28,170 nucleotides of DNA from VGWB01 sp964480945. Lineage in GTDB: Bacteria; Bacteroidota; Ignavibacteria; UBA10030. Positions within the stretch are counted from its first letter, which is position 1, and the number at the start of each line of letters is the position of its first letter. Below the pieces are notes generated by a model. It saw only the letters and a list, made by a program, of their open reading frames with translations, did not search any database and was not told the DNA's origin. Location of the stretch: contig CAYZRX010000051.1 of NCBI GenBank assembly GCA_964480945.1, positions 1 to 28,170 of the forward strand, read 5' to 3'. A program made the translations under genes and the position numbers. Below, piece after piece: positions 7,953 to 15,332 of this stretch.

Positions 7953-9047
7953 CTACGGCGTCCTTTCCAGAGCATACTCGGCAATCTTGCTGACAACTTC
8001 TTCAAAGCTGAAGCCGTAGGCTCTGGCCGAACGGGCAAAGCCCGCGTCATCACTGATATCCGGGTTGGGATTCACTTCGATAACATACAGATTGTTGTTC
8101 TTGTCGAGTCGCATGTCCACCCGCGCGTAGTCGCGACACCCCATCACACGGTACACCTTCAACGCGATCTCTTTGGCCTGCCGCTCGATCTCGGCGCTCA
8201 CCGGAGCGGGACAAACCCCGACAGTTCCCTTGTACTCGTCCGTCCCCTCCATCCATTTTGCATTATAGGTAACGATCTTGGGATATGAGGAAGGGAGACC
8301 GGTGAAATCGATCTCGGAGATGGGAAGAACGATCGGGCGCCTGTTCCCCAGCATGGCGACGTTGAGCTCGCGTCCATCAATGTATTCTTCTATGAGAGCA
8401 GGCTGATCGTAATCCTGGAACACGAGCCGCACGCGCTTCCGCAGGGACAGCATGCTGTCGACGAGCGCGCCGTTGTCGATACCGACACTCGCATCCTCCA
8501 ACGACGGCTTCACAATCACGGGGAACCGGAGTTCAAAGTTTTCCTCGTTCACCTCATTAATGCTCTTGTAGACCACAAACCGGGGGACGCGAATTTTGTA
8601 ATAACTCAAAATCTGCTTCGTGCGCACTTTGTTCTGGCACAGTCCGAGCGTAAAGGCGCCCGCCCCCGTGTACGGGACGCCCATCAACTCATAGAGCCCC
8701 GCGACAAACATCTCGTGCGTGGATTCGTCTCCGACTGATTCGCACAAATTGAAGATGAGATCGGGTTGCTTTTCCTCAACAAATTGAATAAGCCTCTTGA
8801 TATCGCTATTCATATTGAAGAGCGACGTCCGATACCCGCTCTTTTGCAACGCCTCCTGCACGTGTTCACGCTCTTCGAGTACACCAACCTCCGAGAGATC
8901 AATCCTCGCGGGATTCGTTCCTTCCAAGACCTGCGCACGCGTTGCGACCGCCTCGATCTTGCCGGTTTCCGAAATGAACTTCCTGCCCGAAGAAGTTTCC
9001 AACGTCGGCTCGTTGAAGACGACGGCAACGTGTATTTTCTTAGCCAT
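7953..9047 (-). CDS. D-Ala-D-Ala-ligase-like ATP-grasp protein (copy 1)
   Basis: A 364-residue ATP-grasp enzyme of the D-alanine-D-alanine ligase superfamily, which forms amide bonds through acyl-phosphate intermediates. Seen: N-terminal strand 'IHVAVVFNEP', 'GVPYTGAGAFTLGLCQNK' (123-140), the ATP-binding segment 'VIVKPSLEDASVGI' (177-190), and Mg ligands D311, E324 and N326 ('VDMRLD', 'IEVNPNP'). It lacks the GGxSxE loop of true Ddl enzymes; an insert of about 45 residues (13-58) follows the first strand. 'NPNPDIS' replaces the 'NTxPGMT' acceptor loop, so the acceptor is probably not D-Ala. A GGGAGG Shine-Dalgarno sequence supports the ATG. It is a paralogue of the upstream gene, from which it is separated by 54 nt. 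Confidence 0.88.
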   Translation of the reverse strand: MAKKIHVAVVFNEPTLETSSGRKFISETGKIEAVATRAQVLEGTNPARIDLSEVGVLEEREHVQEALQKSGYRTSLFNMNSDIKRLIQFVEEKQPDLIFNLCESVGDESTHEMFVAGLYELMGVPYTGAGAFTLGLCQNKVRTKQILSYYKIRVPRFVVYKSINEVNEENFELRFPVIVKPSLEDASVGIDNGALVDSMLSLRKRVRLVFQDYDQPALIEEYIDGRELNVAMLGNRRPIVLPISEIDFTGLPSSYPKIVTYNAKWMEGTDEYKGTVGVCPAPVSAEIERQAKEIALKVYRVMGCRDYARVDMRLDKNNNLYVIEVNPNPDISDDAGFARSARAYGFSFEEVVSKIAEYALERTP

Positions 9048-9101
9048 ACTCCTCCCTTGTCAGGTCCAAGAAGAAGCGGTCATGAGATTCATAGAGTTGG
9101 A

Positions 9102-10196
9102 TTAGCCGAGCCCGTTTCGAAGGATCGCTACATCTAACACGGCATTAAGCATTGCGTTGTAAGACAATCCTGCTGCCCGTGCCGCCATCGGGAAACTGGA
9201 ATGGTCATCGGGATTGGGGAGAATTCCCGGCAGCGGATTGAGCTCGATAATATGAGGGATTTCGTGTTCGTCCAGCCGCAGATCGATCCGACACCAATCG
9301 CGGCAACGCAAAGTCTCAAAAGCTCTTCGACACGTTTCTTTGATCCGATTCTCCAAAGCGGAGCTTGTTTTCGCCGGACAATCATACATCTCTATCGGAT
9401 GATCGACTTGGTCCAAGACCCATTTTGCTTCATAGGAGTAAAGCGGCTTCACGCCTTCTGGCAACTTATCCAGGCGTATTTCTATAATTGGGAATACCTG
9501 AACGGATGTTCCGTTTCCGAGCAGTGCAACAGTGAACTCCCTTCCATCCAAGAATTTCTCGACCAGTGCCGGCTCGTCATAGTCCGCGAGCACGCGCCTG
9601 ACCTCATCTTCAAGTTGACTCCGAGTGTCGACAACGGAAGAGTTCAAAATTCCTTTGCTCGATCCCTCGTGAAGAGGTTTGACGATGCATGGAAACGGCA
9701 CGGAGAGTGAGCGGAGATGATCGAGCGACGAGACGACGTGGAAAGAAGGGGTGGGGATGCCGTGGAAGGAAAGAATCTCCTTCGCGCGCGACTTGTCGAG
9801 ACAGAGAGCAAGGGTGATAGGATCGGACCCCGTGTAGGGGATCCCGAACATTTCGAGGATGGCGGGAATTTGCGCTTCGCGGGACGGTCCTCTCAATCCT
9901 TCCGCGACGTTGAAGACGATGTCGGGTTGAACCTGGAGGAATCTCTGAGGAGCATCTTCGTCCGCTTCGATCATCGTCACAACGTGACGCTCTTCGAGAG
10001 CCCTCTTGACGGCGAGAACAGTTTCTTCAGTGTCCCATTCTGCGTATGTGTCGGGTCTCGTCTTTTGAAGTTTCGTTCGTGAGAGAACTGCTACCGCACT
10101 CTCTCCTTCTGCGTCTCTCTGCTCCTGATTCGAAACCTCGTCCGCATTCCCGTTCTTCATGTTATAGACGAGCGCGACATGCAATCGCGGTATCAA
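9102..10196 (-). CDS. D-Ala-D-Ala-ligase-like ATP-grasp protein (copy 2, first gene of cassette)
   Basis: A paralogue of the preceding protein, also 364 residues. Shared blocks include 'GIPYTGSDPITLALCLDK' (118-135) and 'DYDEPALVEKFLDGRE' (205-220). The ATP-binding loop 'KPLHEGSSKGI' (173-183) is closer to true Ddl than in copy 1. Mg ligands are D305, E318 and N320, and the acceptor loop reads 'NPLPGILPN'. The Ddl N-terminal GGxSxE segment is missing here too, replaced by a polar insert (about 13-55). I chose the TTG at 10196 because it gives 'IPRLHVALVYN', which aligns with the start of copy 1; a TGA stop lies four codons upstream. The promoter at 10260-10289 precedes it with a leader of about 57 nt. 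No strong Shine-Dalgarno sequence is seen. Confidence 0.86.
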   Translation of the reverse strand: MIPRLHVALVYNMKNGNADEVSNQEQRDAEGESAVAVLSRTKLQKTRPDTYAEWDTEETVLAVKRALEERHVVTMIEADEDAPQRFLQVQPDIVFNVAEGLRGPSREAQIPAILEMFGIPYTGSDPITLALCLDKSRAKEILSFHGIPTPSFHVVSSLDHLRSLSVPFPCIVKPLHEGSSKGILNSSVVDTRSQLEDEVRRVLADYDEPALVEKFLDGREFTVALLGNGTSVQVFPIIEIRLDKLPEGVKPLYSYEAKWVLDQVDHPIEMYDCPAKTSSALENRIKETCRRAFETLRCRDWCRIDLRLDEHEIPHIIELNPLPGILPNPDDHSSFPMAARAAGLSYNAMLNAVLDVAILRNGLG

Positions 10197-10489
10197 GCAG
10201 GTTCTTCAACCTTTCAATTGTTGAGAGGACGACGTATCAATGAACGCATCGTGTTGCTACAAATATAATCATTTATAACTTGTTGTCAAGTCTTTGAGAC
10301 GTTTTTCGACGATCGAACACGCGCCATGACCTGACACGACCGCGCGGAGGGAGGAAGCAAGCGAGTGAGGAAACCATGGGAGAGAGAAGAGGAGGGAGGA
10401 TCGTCGGAAGTCACGGATGGAGATCTCCCCGGGAAGATCGTTGCTCGTCGCCGAGAGCGTGAGAGGAGAATCTCCGGGTCGCGGAAGGA
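10197..10489. other. Intergenic region between recG and the ATP-grasp cassette (293 bp)
   Basis: This gap follows the recG stop and precedes the first ATP-grasp gene. It holds the cassette promoter (10260-10289), a GA-rich tract on the plus strand (about 10344-10402), and an 18-bp imperfect palindrome at 10422-10439 (8 of 9 pairs, centred on CCCGGG). Short frames on both strands show no recognisable protein character. No intrinsic terminator for recG was found, so readthrough into the cassette is possible. Confidence 0.6.
10260..10289 (-). promoter_or_regulatory. Strong promoter of the ATP-grasp/GNAT/aminomutase cassette (TTGACA-N16-TATATT)
   Basis: On the minus strand a perfect TTGACA (10284-10289) is followed after 16 bp by TATATT (10262-10267). 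The extended form TATATTTG (10260-10267) also fits the Bacteroidota TAnnTTTG element exactly. The spacer is AT-rich against a GC-rich background. Transcription should start near 10254, about 57 nt before the TTG start codon. Confidence 0.78.
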
Positions 10490-12703
10490 TCAACCAACGC
10501 GTCCGAGGGGAAGGATATCCTTGAAATGCTGCTCGAAATGGTACCGAAGTGATGCATGGGAAGCCGCGCGGAGCTGAGGATCCTGATCGACAAGGTCGAA
10601 TGCCTCCCGGCGGGCCAGCGTCACCAGTTCCCCATCCTCGATCAGGTTGGCGATCTTGAATTCAGGAAAGCCGCTCTGCCGTATCCCGAAGAACTCCCCG
10701 GGACCCCGAAGCGATAGGTCAACCTCGGCGATCCTGAATCCGTCGGTCGTGTCGGCCATCGTCTCCAGCCGGGTCCTCGCGTGCTGCTTTTCCCTCTTGA
10801 GCTCGCCGGCATCCAGACCCCGCCGGCGGGACTCAAACCACGCGTAATCAGCAATCAGGATGCAGTACGACTGGTCGGCCCCTCGGCCCACCCGCCCCCG
10901 GAGCTGGTGCAGCTGGGACAGGCCGAACCGCTCGGCGTTCTCGATGATCATAATCGTAGCATTGGGGACGTCGATGCCAACCTCGATGACCGTTGTGGAG
11001 ACGAGGATGTGGATCTCGCGCGCCTGGAAGCTCAGCATCGCCTGCTCTTTCTCCTCCGACTTCATCCTGCCGTGGAGCAACCCGAGCTTGAACTCGGGGA
11101 AGATATCCGTCTGCAGACGCTCGAACTCGGCCGTCGCTGCCTTGAGATCGACCTTCTCCGATTCCTCGATGAGCGGAAAAACGATATACGCCTGCCGCCC
11201 TCTCCCGACCTCCTCTCTGACAAACTGAAACACCTTTGCCTTCTGATCCTCCAGGCGAATGGCCGTCTTGATGGGCTTACGGTTCGCGGGCATCTCATCG
11301 ATCACGGAGACCTCAAGGTCGCCATAGAGTGTGAGAGCCAGCGTGCGAGGAATCGGCGTCGCGGTCATCACGAGGACGTCGGGGTTATATCCTTTCTCCC
11401 TAATCGTGGCACGCTGCAGCACGCCGAACCGGTGTTGCTCATCGACCACGACGAATCCTAGCCGGGCGAATTCAACACTTTCTTCGATCAGAGCATGTGT
11501 GCCCACGACGATATTCGCCCGACCGCTTCTGATGTCTTCCAGTATATCCTCGCGTAGCCGTTTTCGCTGCCCGCCGATCAGCAGGCGCACGTTCACGGAC
11601 AGGTCGCCTAAACAAGATGCCAGCGTGCGATAATGCTGTTCGGCCAGGATCTCCGTCGGAGCCATAAAGGCGACCTGATACCCGTTGTCGACCGCCACCA
11701 GCATCGCGAGCAACGCGACAATGGTCTTGCCGCTGCCGACATCTCCCTGGAGCAGCCGGTTCATCGGCCTGGAGGATCGCATATCTTCGGCAATCTCATT
11801 GATCACACGCCGCTGCGCACGGGTGAGCTGGAACGGCAGCGCTTCAGCCAGCTTGCGGGCCAGCTTGCTCTCGATCGTGTAGGTAATACCCTTGACTTCC
11901 TCTCCCACACGTCGCTTCCGGTAGGCCAGCAGGAGCTGTAGGAAGAACAGCTCATCAAATTTCAGCCGCCGGCGGGCTGCGGCGAGCTGCTCGCCGCTCG
12001 AGGGAAAATGGATTTGCTCGATGGCAGCCCGGCTCTCCACGAGTTTGGCACGAGATCGAATCTCATCAGGCAGGATCTCCTGCACCTGGTGGGCGTGGCT
12101 CTTGAGGGCGCTCCGGATAATCCGGCGAAAGCCGCGGCTATCTAATCCCGCTTTGGCGAGATCGGAGCTGGATCGGTATTTCGGAATGATCGCGCCGGTG
12201 TTGAACAGCTTCCCCCAATCCGGCTCGTCCTCCTCCACCCCTTTCAGTCGGTCAAATTCCGGGTGCGCAAACTGAAGGCGGCCGAGCTTGTCGAAATCGG
12301 GATAGGCGGAAAGGGCAAGGAGCTCACCCTTCTCGAAGGCATCTTTGTACCATTGGACACCCTCGAACCACACGCACGGCAAGAAACCCGTCGCATCCTT
12401 GATCGTAAGAAAGAAGACGAGGCGATTGGATCGACGCGAGCGACGGAGCTCCTGTCGATGCACTTCCCCGATGACCGTTACGGGCTTCTCCGCATCGACG
12501 TACTTCCGCAGGTCCTGGATGCTGACGATCTGGCTGCGGTCCAGGTAGTCGAACGGATAGTACGAAAGGAGATCCTGTACGGTTTGAATTCCGGCGCGCT
12601 GGAGCGCACCTGCGCGCTTCGGTCCGACCCCCTTGACGTACTGAAGGGGCGTTCCGGATTCGCGCTGTTTGTTGGTGGGTTCTCCTGCTGTTGGCGGGCT
12701 CAC
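10490..12703 (-). CDS. recG: ATP-dependent DNA helicase RecG
   Basis: RecG is a superfamily 2 helicase that remodels stalled replication forks and branch-migrates Holliday junctions. The 737-residue protein has the N-terminal wedge/OB domain (about 20-240, starting 'LQYVKGVGPKRAGALQRAGI'). Motif I is 'LLQGDVGSGKT', motif II 'VVDEQHRFGVLQR', motif III 'MTATPIPRTLAL', and the C-terminal helicase lobe has 'STTVIEVGIDVPNAT' and 'QLHQLRGRVGRG'. The 'LRGPGEFFGIRQSG' segment is the RecG signature near the C-terminus. The start is GTG at 12703; the aligned N-terminus supports it. It stands alone in its direction, 160 nt after the amidohydrolase gene. Confidence 0.97.
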   Translation of the reverse strand: MSPPTAGEPTNKQRESGTPLQYVKGVGPKRAGALQRAGIQTVQDLLSYYPFDYLDRSQIVSIQDLRKYVDAEKPVTVIGEVHRQELRRSRRSNRLVFFLTIKDATGFLPCVWFEGVQWYKDAFEKGELLALSAYPDFDKLGRLQFAHPEFDRLKGVEEDEPDWGKLFNTGAIIPKYRSSSDLAKAGLDSRGFRRIIRSALKSHAHQVQEILPDEIRSRAKLVESRAAIEQIHFPSSGEQLAAARRRLKFDELFFLQLLLAYRKRRVGEEVKGITYTIESKLARKLAEALPFQLTRAQRRVINEIAEDMRSSRPMNRLLQGDVGSGKTIVALLAMLVAVDNGYQVAFMAPTEILAEQHYRTLASCLGDLSVNVRLLIGGQRKRLREDILEDIRSGRANIVVGTHALIEESVEFARLGFVVVDEQHRFGVLQRATIREKGYNPDVLVMTATPIPRTLALTLYGDLEVSVIDEMPANRKPIKTAIRLEDQKAKVFQFVREEVGRGRQAYIVFPLIEESEKVDLKAATAEFERLQTDIFPEFKLGLLHGRMKSEEKEQAMLSFQAREIHILVSTTVIEVGIDVPNATIMIIENAERFGLSQLHQLRGRVGRGADQSYCILIADYAWFESRRRGLDAGELKREKQHARTRLETMADTTDGFRIAEVDLSLRGPGEFFGIRQSGFPEFKIANLIEDGELVTLARREAFDLVDQDPQLRAASHASLRYHFEQHFKDILPLGRVG

Positions 12704-12863
12704 GCTTTCACGAACTTGCTTGCGCGGATAGTACCATTCTCACAAATCCATTGAGGTTGGTTTCTTGCCGTCCAGCGTCTGTGCATCGAGGCAACAGAGA
12801 CCAAGCGGCTCCCGTTCGACGCCGACCGTTTGAGCTACGCCACGAGAAGGCCTGCCGGCAGGT

Positions 12864-14522
12864 CTAACGCCTGTAGACAACCCTGCCACCCACAACGGTC
12901 ATGTCTACCTGAATGGTCTCGATTTTCACCGGATCAACCGAGAGGAGATCATCCGACAACACCACGAAGTCCGCCAGTTTGCCGACGGAGATCGACCCTT
13001 TCTCCTTCTCCTCAAAGACTGCGTAAGCATTGTTGATCGTGTACGCCTCGATCGCTTCCTCGACGCTGATTTTCTGCTCGGGGAACCAGCCGTTCGGATT
13101 CTTACCATCGGTCGTGCGGCGCGTGACAGCGGCGTAGATGCCGAGCAGCGCGTTCAACGGCGCAACCGTCCAGTCGCTCCCGAAGCACAACTTCACACCA
13201 TTGTCGAGAAATGATCGAAACGGATACGTCGTCTTGCACCGTTCGTATCCGATCCTCTTCTCCGCCCAGCGCCCGTCGTCGATCGCATGGTAGGGCTGAG
13301 CGGACGCGATCACGCCGAGCTTCGCGAAGCGCTGAAAGTCCTTCGGATGGATGTGCTGCGCATGCTCGATCCGAAACCTCCGGTGCCAGCCCGGATTCGT
13401 CTTGACGATCCTTTCAAAGAGATCGAGGATCAGGCTGTTCGCGCTGTCGCCGATGGCGTGGATCGAGAGTTGAAGGCCGGCCCTGTCGGCACCCAGCGCC
13501 CATTTCTCCAACCGGCCGTCGGTGACGACATCCATCGCGAGCCCACGCGTGCTCGGATCCGATACGTACGGTTCGAAGAAGAGCGCGGTCGAAGACCCAA
13601 GGGAGCCGTCGGCGAATGCTTTCAGCGAGCCGAGGCGGATCCACTCGTCACCGAACGGCACCATCATGCCCGTCCCCGCCAGTTCTTCCCATTGAGCGAG
13701 GGGCAAGCGGCAGTGAAATCGGGCTGTGAGCTCTCCACGCCTCTTGAGTATTTGATACACGCGGACATCCGACGTGGAGGAAACATCCTGGATGCTTGTG
13801 ATCCCATTCTTGCGGGCCTCGGCAAGCGCCAGGCGCGCTGCTTCGAGCATTTCTTCTTCACTCGGGTCCGGTATGTGTTGGTACACCAGATTCATCGCCT
13901 CGTCCTTCAGCACACCTGTCGGCTCTCCAGTCTTCGAGTCTCTTACGATCGTCCCGCCTGAAGGATCTGGCGTCTGTTTTGTGATTCCCGCCAGCTTCAT
14001 TGCGAAAGAGTTCGCCAGCGCCATATGGCCGTCATAACGGTTGACGAAGACCGGCATGCTGGGCGTGAACCCGTCAATCATCTCTTTCGTCGGCAGGTCC
14101 CCTTCCGGCCAGTTGTCGTGATCCCAGTCCCCGCCCGTGATCCATCGTCCGGGATACCGCTCCGCCCGCTCTTTGATGAGTCGGGCAAACTCCTGTTTGC
14201 TTTTGGCAAGCCGGAGGTCAACGTTCTGAAGTTGGAATCCTCCGGTCATGAAGTGGGTGTGATCATCGATAAAACCGGGAAGCATCCTCCTCCCCTTGAG
14301 ATCAATGACGGTCGTCCCATCCCCGGTGTACTTCCTGACCTCTGACGACGAGGCGACGGCGAGGATTCTTCCGTTCAGCACAGCAACGGCTTCGGCAGTC
14401 GGTCTGCCCTTGTCGACCGTCCAAATTTCTCCGTTATTGAAAACAACATCGGCGACTTGTGTTTGGCCCATGGCAAGCGAAAGAAGAGTGAGACAGGGTA
14501 CGGCTCGGAGGAAGGTACGCAT
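12864..14522 (-). CDS. Exported YtcJ-like amidohydrolase (amidohydrolase 3 family)
   Basis: A 552-residue metal-dependent hydrolase with an N-terminal signal peptide (about 1-20, 'AVPCLTLLSLAMGQ'), which suggests periplasmic location. The composite N-/C-terminal beta-sandwich of amidohydrolases ('DVVFNNGEIWTVDKG' and 'GKLADFVVLSDDLL') flanks the TIM barrel. The HxH metal motif is H88/H90 in 'GFIDDHTHF'. Later segments 'LQLSIHAIGDSAN', 'RIEHAQHIHPKDF' and 'LCFGSDWTVAPLN' supply further metal ligands and the catalytic Asp. Relatives include YtcJ and N-substituted formamide deformylase; the substrate cannot be deduced. GGGAG lies 5 nt before the ATG, and a TTGAAT-17-TATCTT promoter lies upstream. 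Confidence 0.88.
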   Translation of the reverse strand: MRTFLRAVPCLTLLSLAMGQTQVADVVFNNGEIWTVDKGRPTAEAVAVLNGRILAVASSSEVRKYTGDGTTVIDLKGRRMLPGFIDDHTHFMTGGFQLQNVDLRLAKSKQEFARLIKERAERYPGRWITGGDWDHDNWPEGDLPTKEMIDGFTPSMPVFVNRYDGHMALANSFAMKLAGITKQTPDPSGGTIVRDSKTGEPTGVLKDEAMNLVYQHIPDPSEEEMLEAARLALAEARKNGITSIQDVSSTSDVRVYQILKRRGELTARFHCRLPLAQWEELAGTGMMVPFGDEWIRLGSLKAFADGSLGSSTALFFEPYVSDPSTRGLAMDVVTDGRLEKWALGADRAGLQLSIHAIGDSANSLILDLFERIVKTNPGWHRRFRIEHAQHIHPKDFQRFAKLGVIASAQPYHAIDDGRWAEKRIGYERCKTTYPFRSFLDNGVKLCFGSDWTVAPLNALLGIYAAVTRRTTDGKNPNGWFPEQKISVEEAIEAYTINNAYAVFEEKEKGSISVGKLADFVVLSDDLLSVDPVKIETIQVDMTVVGGRVVYRR

Positions 14523-14578
14523 GATCGCTCCCTGTATTTTGTCGGAATGACACTGGTCACGAGCTCGGATGGCAGCAA

Positions 14579-14607
14579 AAGATAGGCAAAGCGTGACTGA
14601 AATTCAA
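14579..14607 (-). promoter_or_regulatory. Promoter for the YtcJ-like amidohydrolase gene (TTGAAT-N17-TATCTT)
   Basis: On the minus strand TTGAAT (14602-14607) and TATCTT (14579-14584) are 17 bp apart, with TTTG following the -10 start (TATCTTTTG). The predicted start is near 14572, giving a leader of about 50 nt. It is divergent from the plus-strand promoter at 14634-14664, with 26 bp between the two -35 boxes. Confidence 0.6.
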
Positions 14608-14633
14608 CGTCCGGATCGACTTCATAACGAATG

Positions 14634-14664
14634 TTGACTTTGGAATCGCGTCTCTCTATCTTTG
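14634..14664 (+). promoter_or_regulatory. Promoter for the 161-aa membrane protein gene (TTGACT-N17-TATCTTTG)
   Basis: TTGACT at 14634-14639 and TATCTT at 14657-14662 are 17 bp apart. The extended -10, TATCTTTG (14657-14664), fits the Bacteroidota TAnnTTTG element. The start should be near 14669, about 70 nt before the ATG at 14741. Confidence 0.7.
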
Positions 14665-14740
14665 CACAAGGAACTGCACCGTAGGCGCTCAGGGAGCCTA
14701 CCATCATTCTCCATCACCATTGTCGAAAAGTGAGGCGTGT

Positions 14741-15226
14741 ATGGGATACTCGAGGAGACGCTTGATCCCCGTGGTCGCATCTCTCTCATTGTTGATTTCA
14801 GCTCTCGCGTACGCGCAGCCCACCCGCGCGGTCAGAAAAGTCCCCGGGGCGCCCTCAGGCGCCGGTGTCCTTCAGAAAGATACCACAGAGCAAAGGCAAA
14901 TGGCCAAAGCTGAGGATGTCGCCAGGATGATCGACAGCCTCCAGTTCATCGTTGTCTACAACGCCGAGCTCCTGCAACAAGACTTCGAGAAGAAGGTCAT
15001 CTGGGTGTACGTCATGCTCGGGGTCATGATCGTTGGAATCATGGTCGTGTACGGGGCATTGACGCAATCGCAGCGACAGCGAAAACAGATGGCGGAAGAC
15101 CTTTACGGGAAAGCCCTGAATGAGCTCGCAGAGATCGAAGGAAGGGTCAAGAACCTGGAGGCAGATGCAAGAGTACCGAAACCCCCGGCGAAGAAAGCAC
15201 CTCGGCGCCGAAAGAGCAGGAGATAG
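14741..15226 (+). CDS. Small membrane protein with coiled coil and basic tail, unknown function
   Basis: A 161-residue protein I do not recognise. It has a signal-peptide-like N-terminus (about 1-26, positive 'SRRR' then 'VVASLSLLISALAYAQ'), a polar stretch and a helical region (50-85). One clear membrane helix follows (about 86-107, 'VIWVYVMLGVMIVGIMVVYGAL'), then a heptad-like helix (110-142) and a very basic Pro/Lys/Arg tail. The tail should be cytoplasmic and could bind nucleic acid or acidic lipid; that is a guess. I chose ATG 14741 because a GAGG lies 5 nt upstream; the alternative TTG at 14720 adds seven residues before the signal sequence. The gene is monocistronic, with its own promoter and terminator. 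Confidence 0.72.
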   Translation: MGYSRRRLIPVVASLSLLISALAYAQPTRAVRKVPGAPSGAGVLQKDTTEQRQMAKAEDVARMIDSLQFIVVYNAELLQQDFEKKVIWVYVMLGVMIVGIMVVYGALTQSQRQRKQMAEDLYGKALNELAEIEGRVKNLEADARVPKPPAKKAPRRRKSRR

Positions 15227-15268
15227 CGGGGGATTCAGAGATCGGCCGAAGGTTTGTATATTTCAAGA

Positions 15269-15295
15269 AGCTCCGCAGCGCGCGGGGCTTTTTTT
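15269..15295 (+). terminator. Rho-independent terminator after the 161-aa membrane protein gene
   Basis: An 8-bp stem with one G-U pair (15269-15276 with 15282-15289), a 5-nt loop and a run of seven T (15289-15295) follow the stop codon by about 40 nt. It also lies in the convergent gap before the TPR lipoprotein stop at 15333. Confidence 0.88.
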
Positions 15296-15332
15296 ATGCT
15301 CATGCGCGCGCCTGCAGAGGGCAGCCGGAATT

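Noticed and set aside
14375..14707. A 110-codon minus-strand frame upstream of the YtcJ-like amidohydrolase gene
   Set aside because: It overlaps the amidohydrolase gene out of frame and crosses two well-formed divergent promoters; its apparent protein-like stretch is short.
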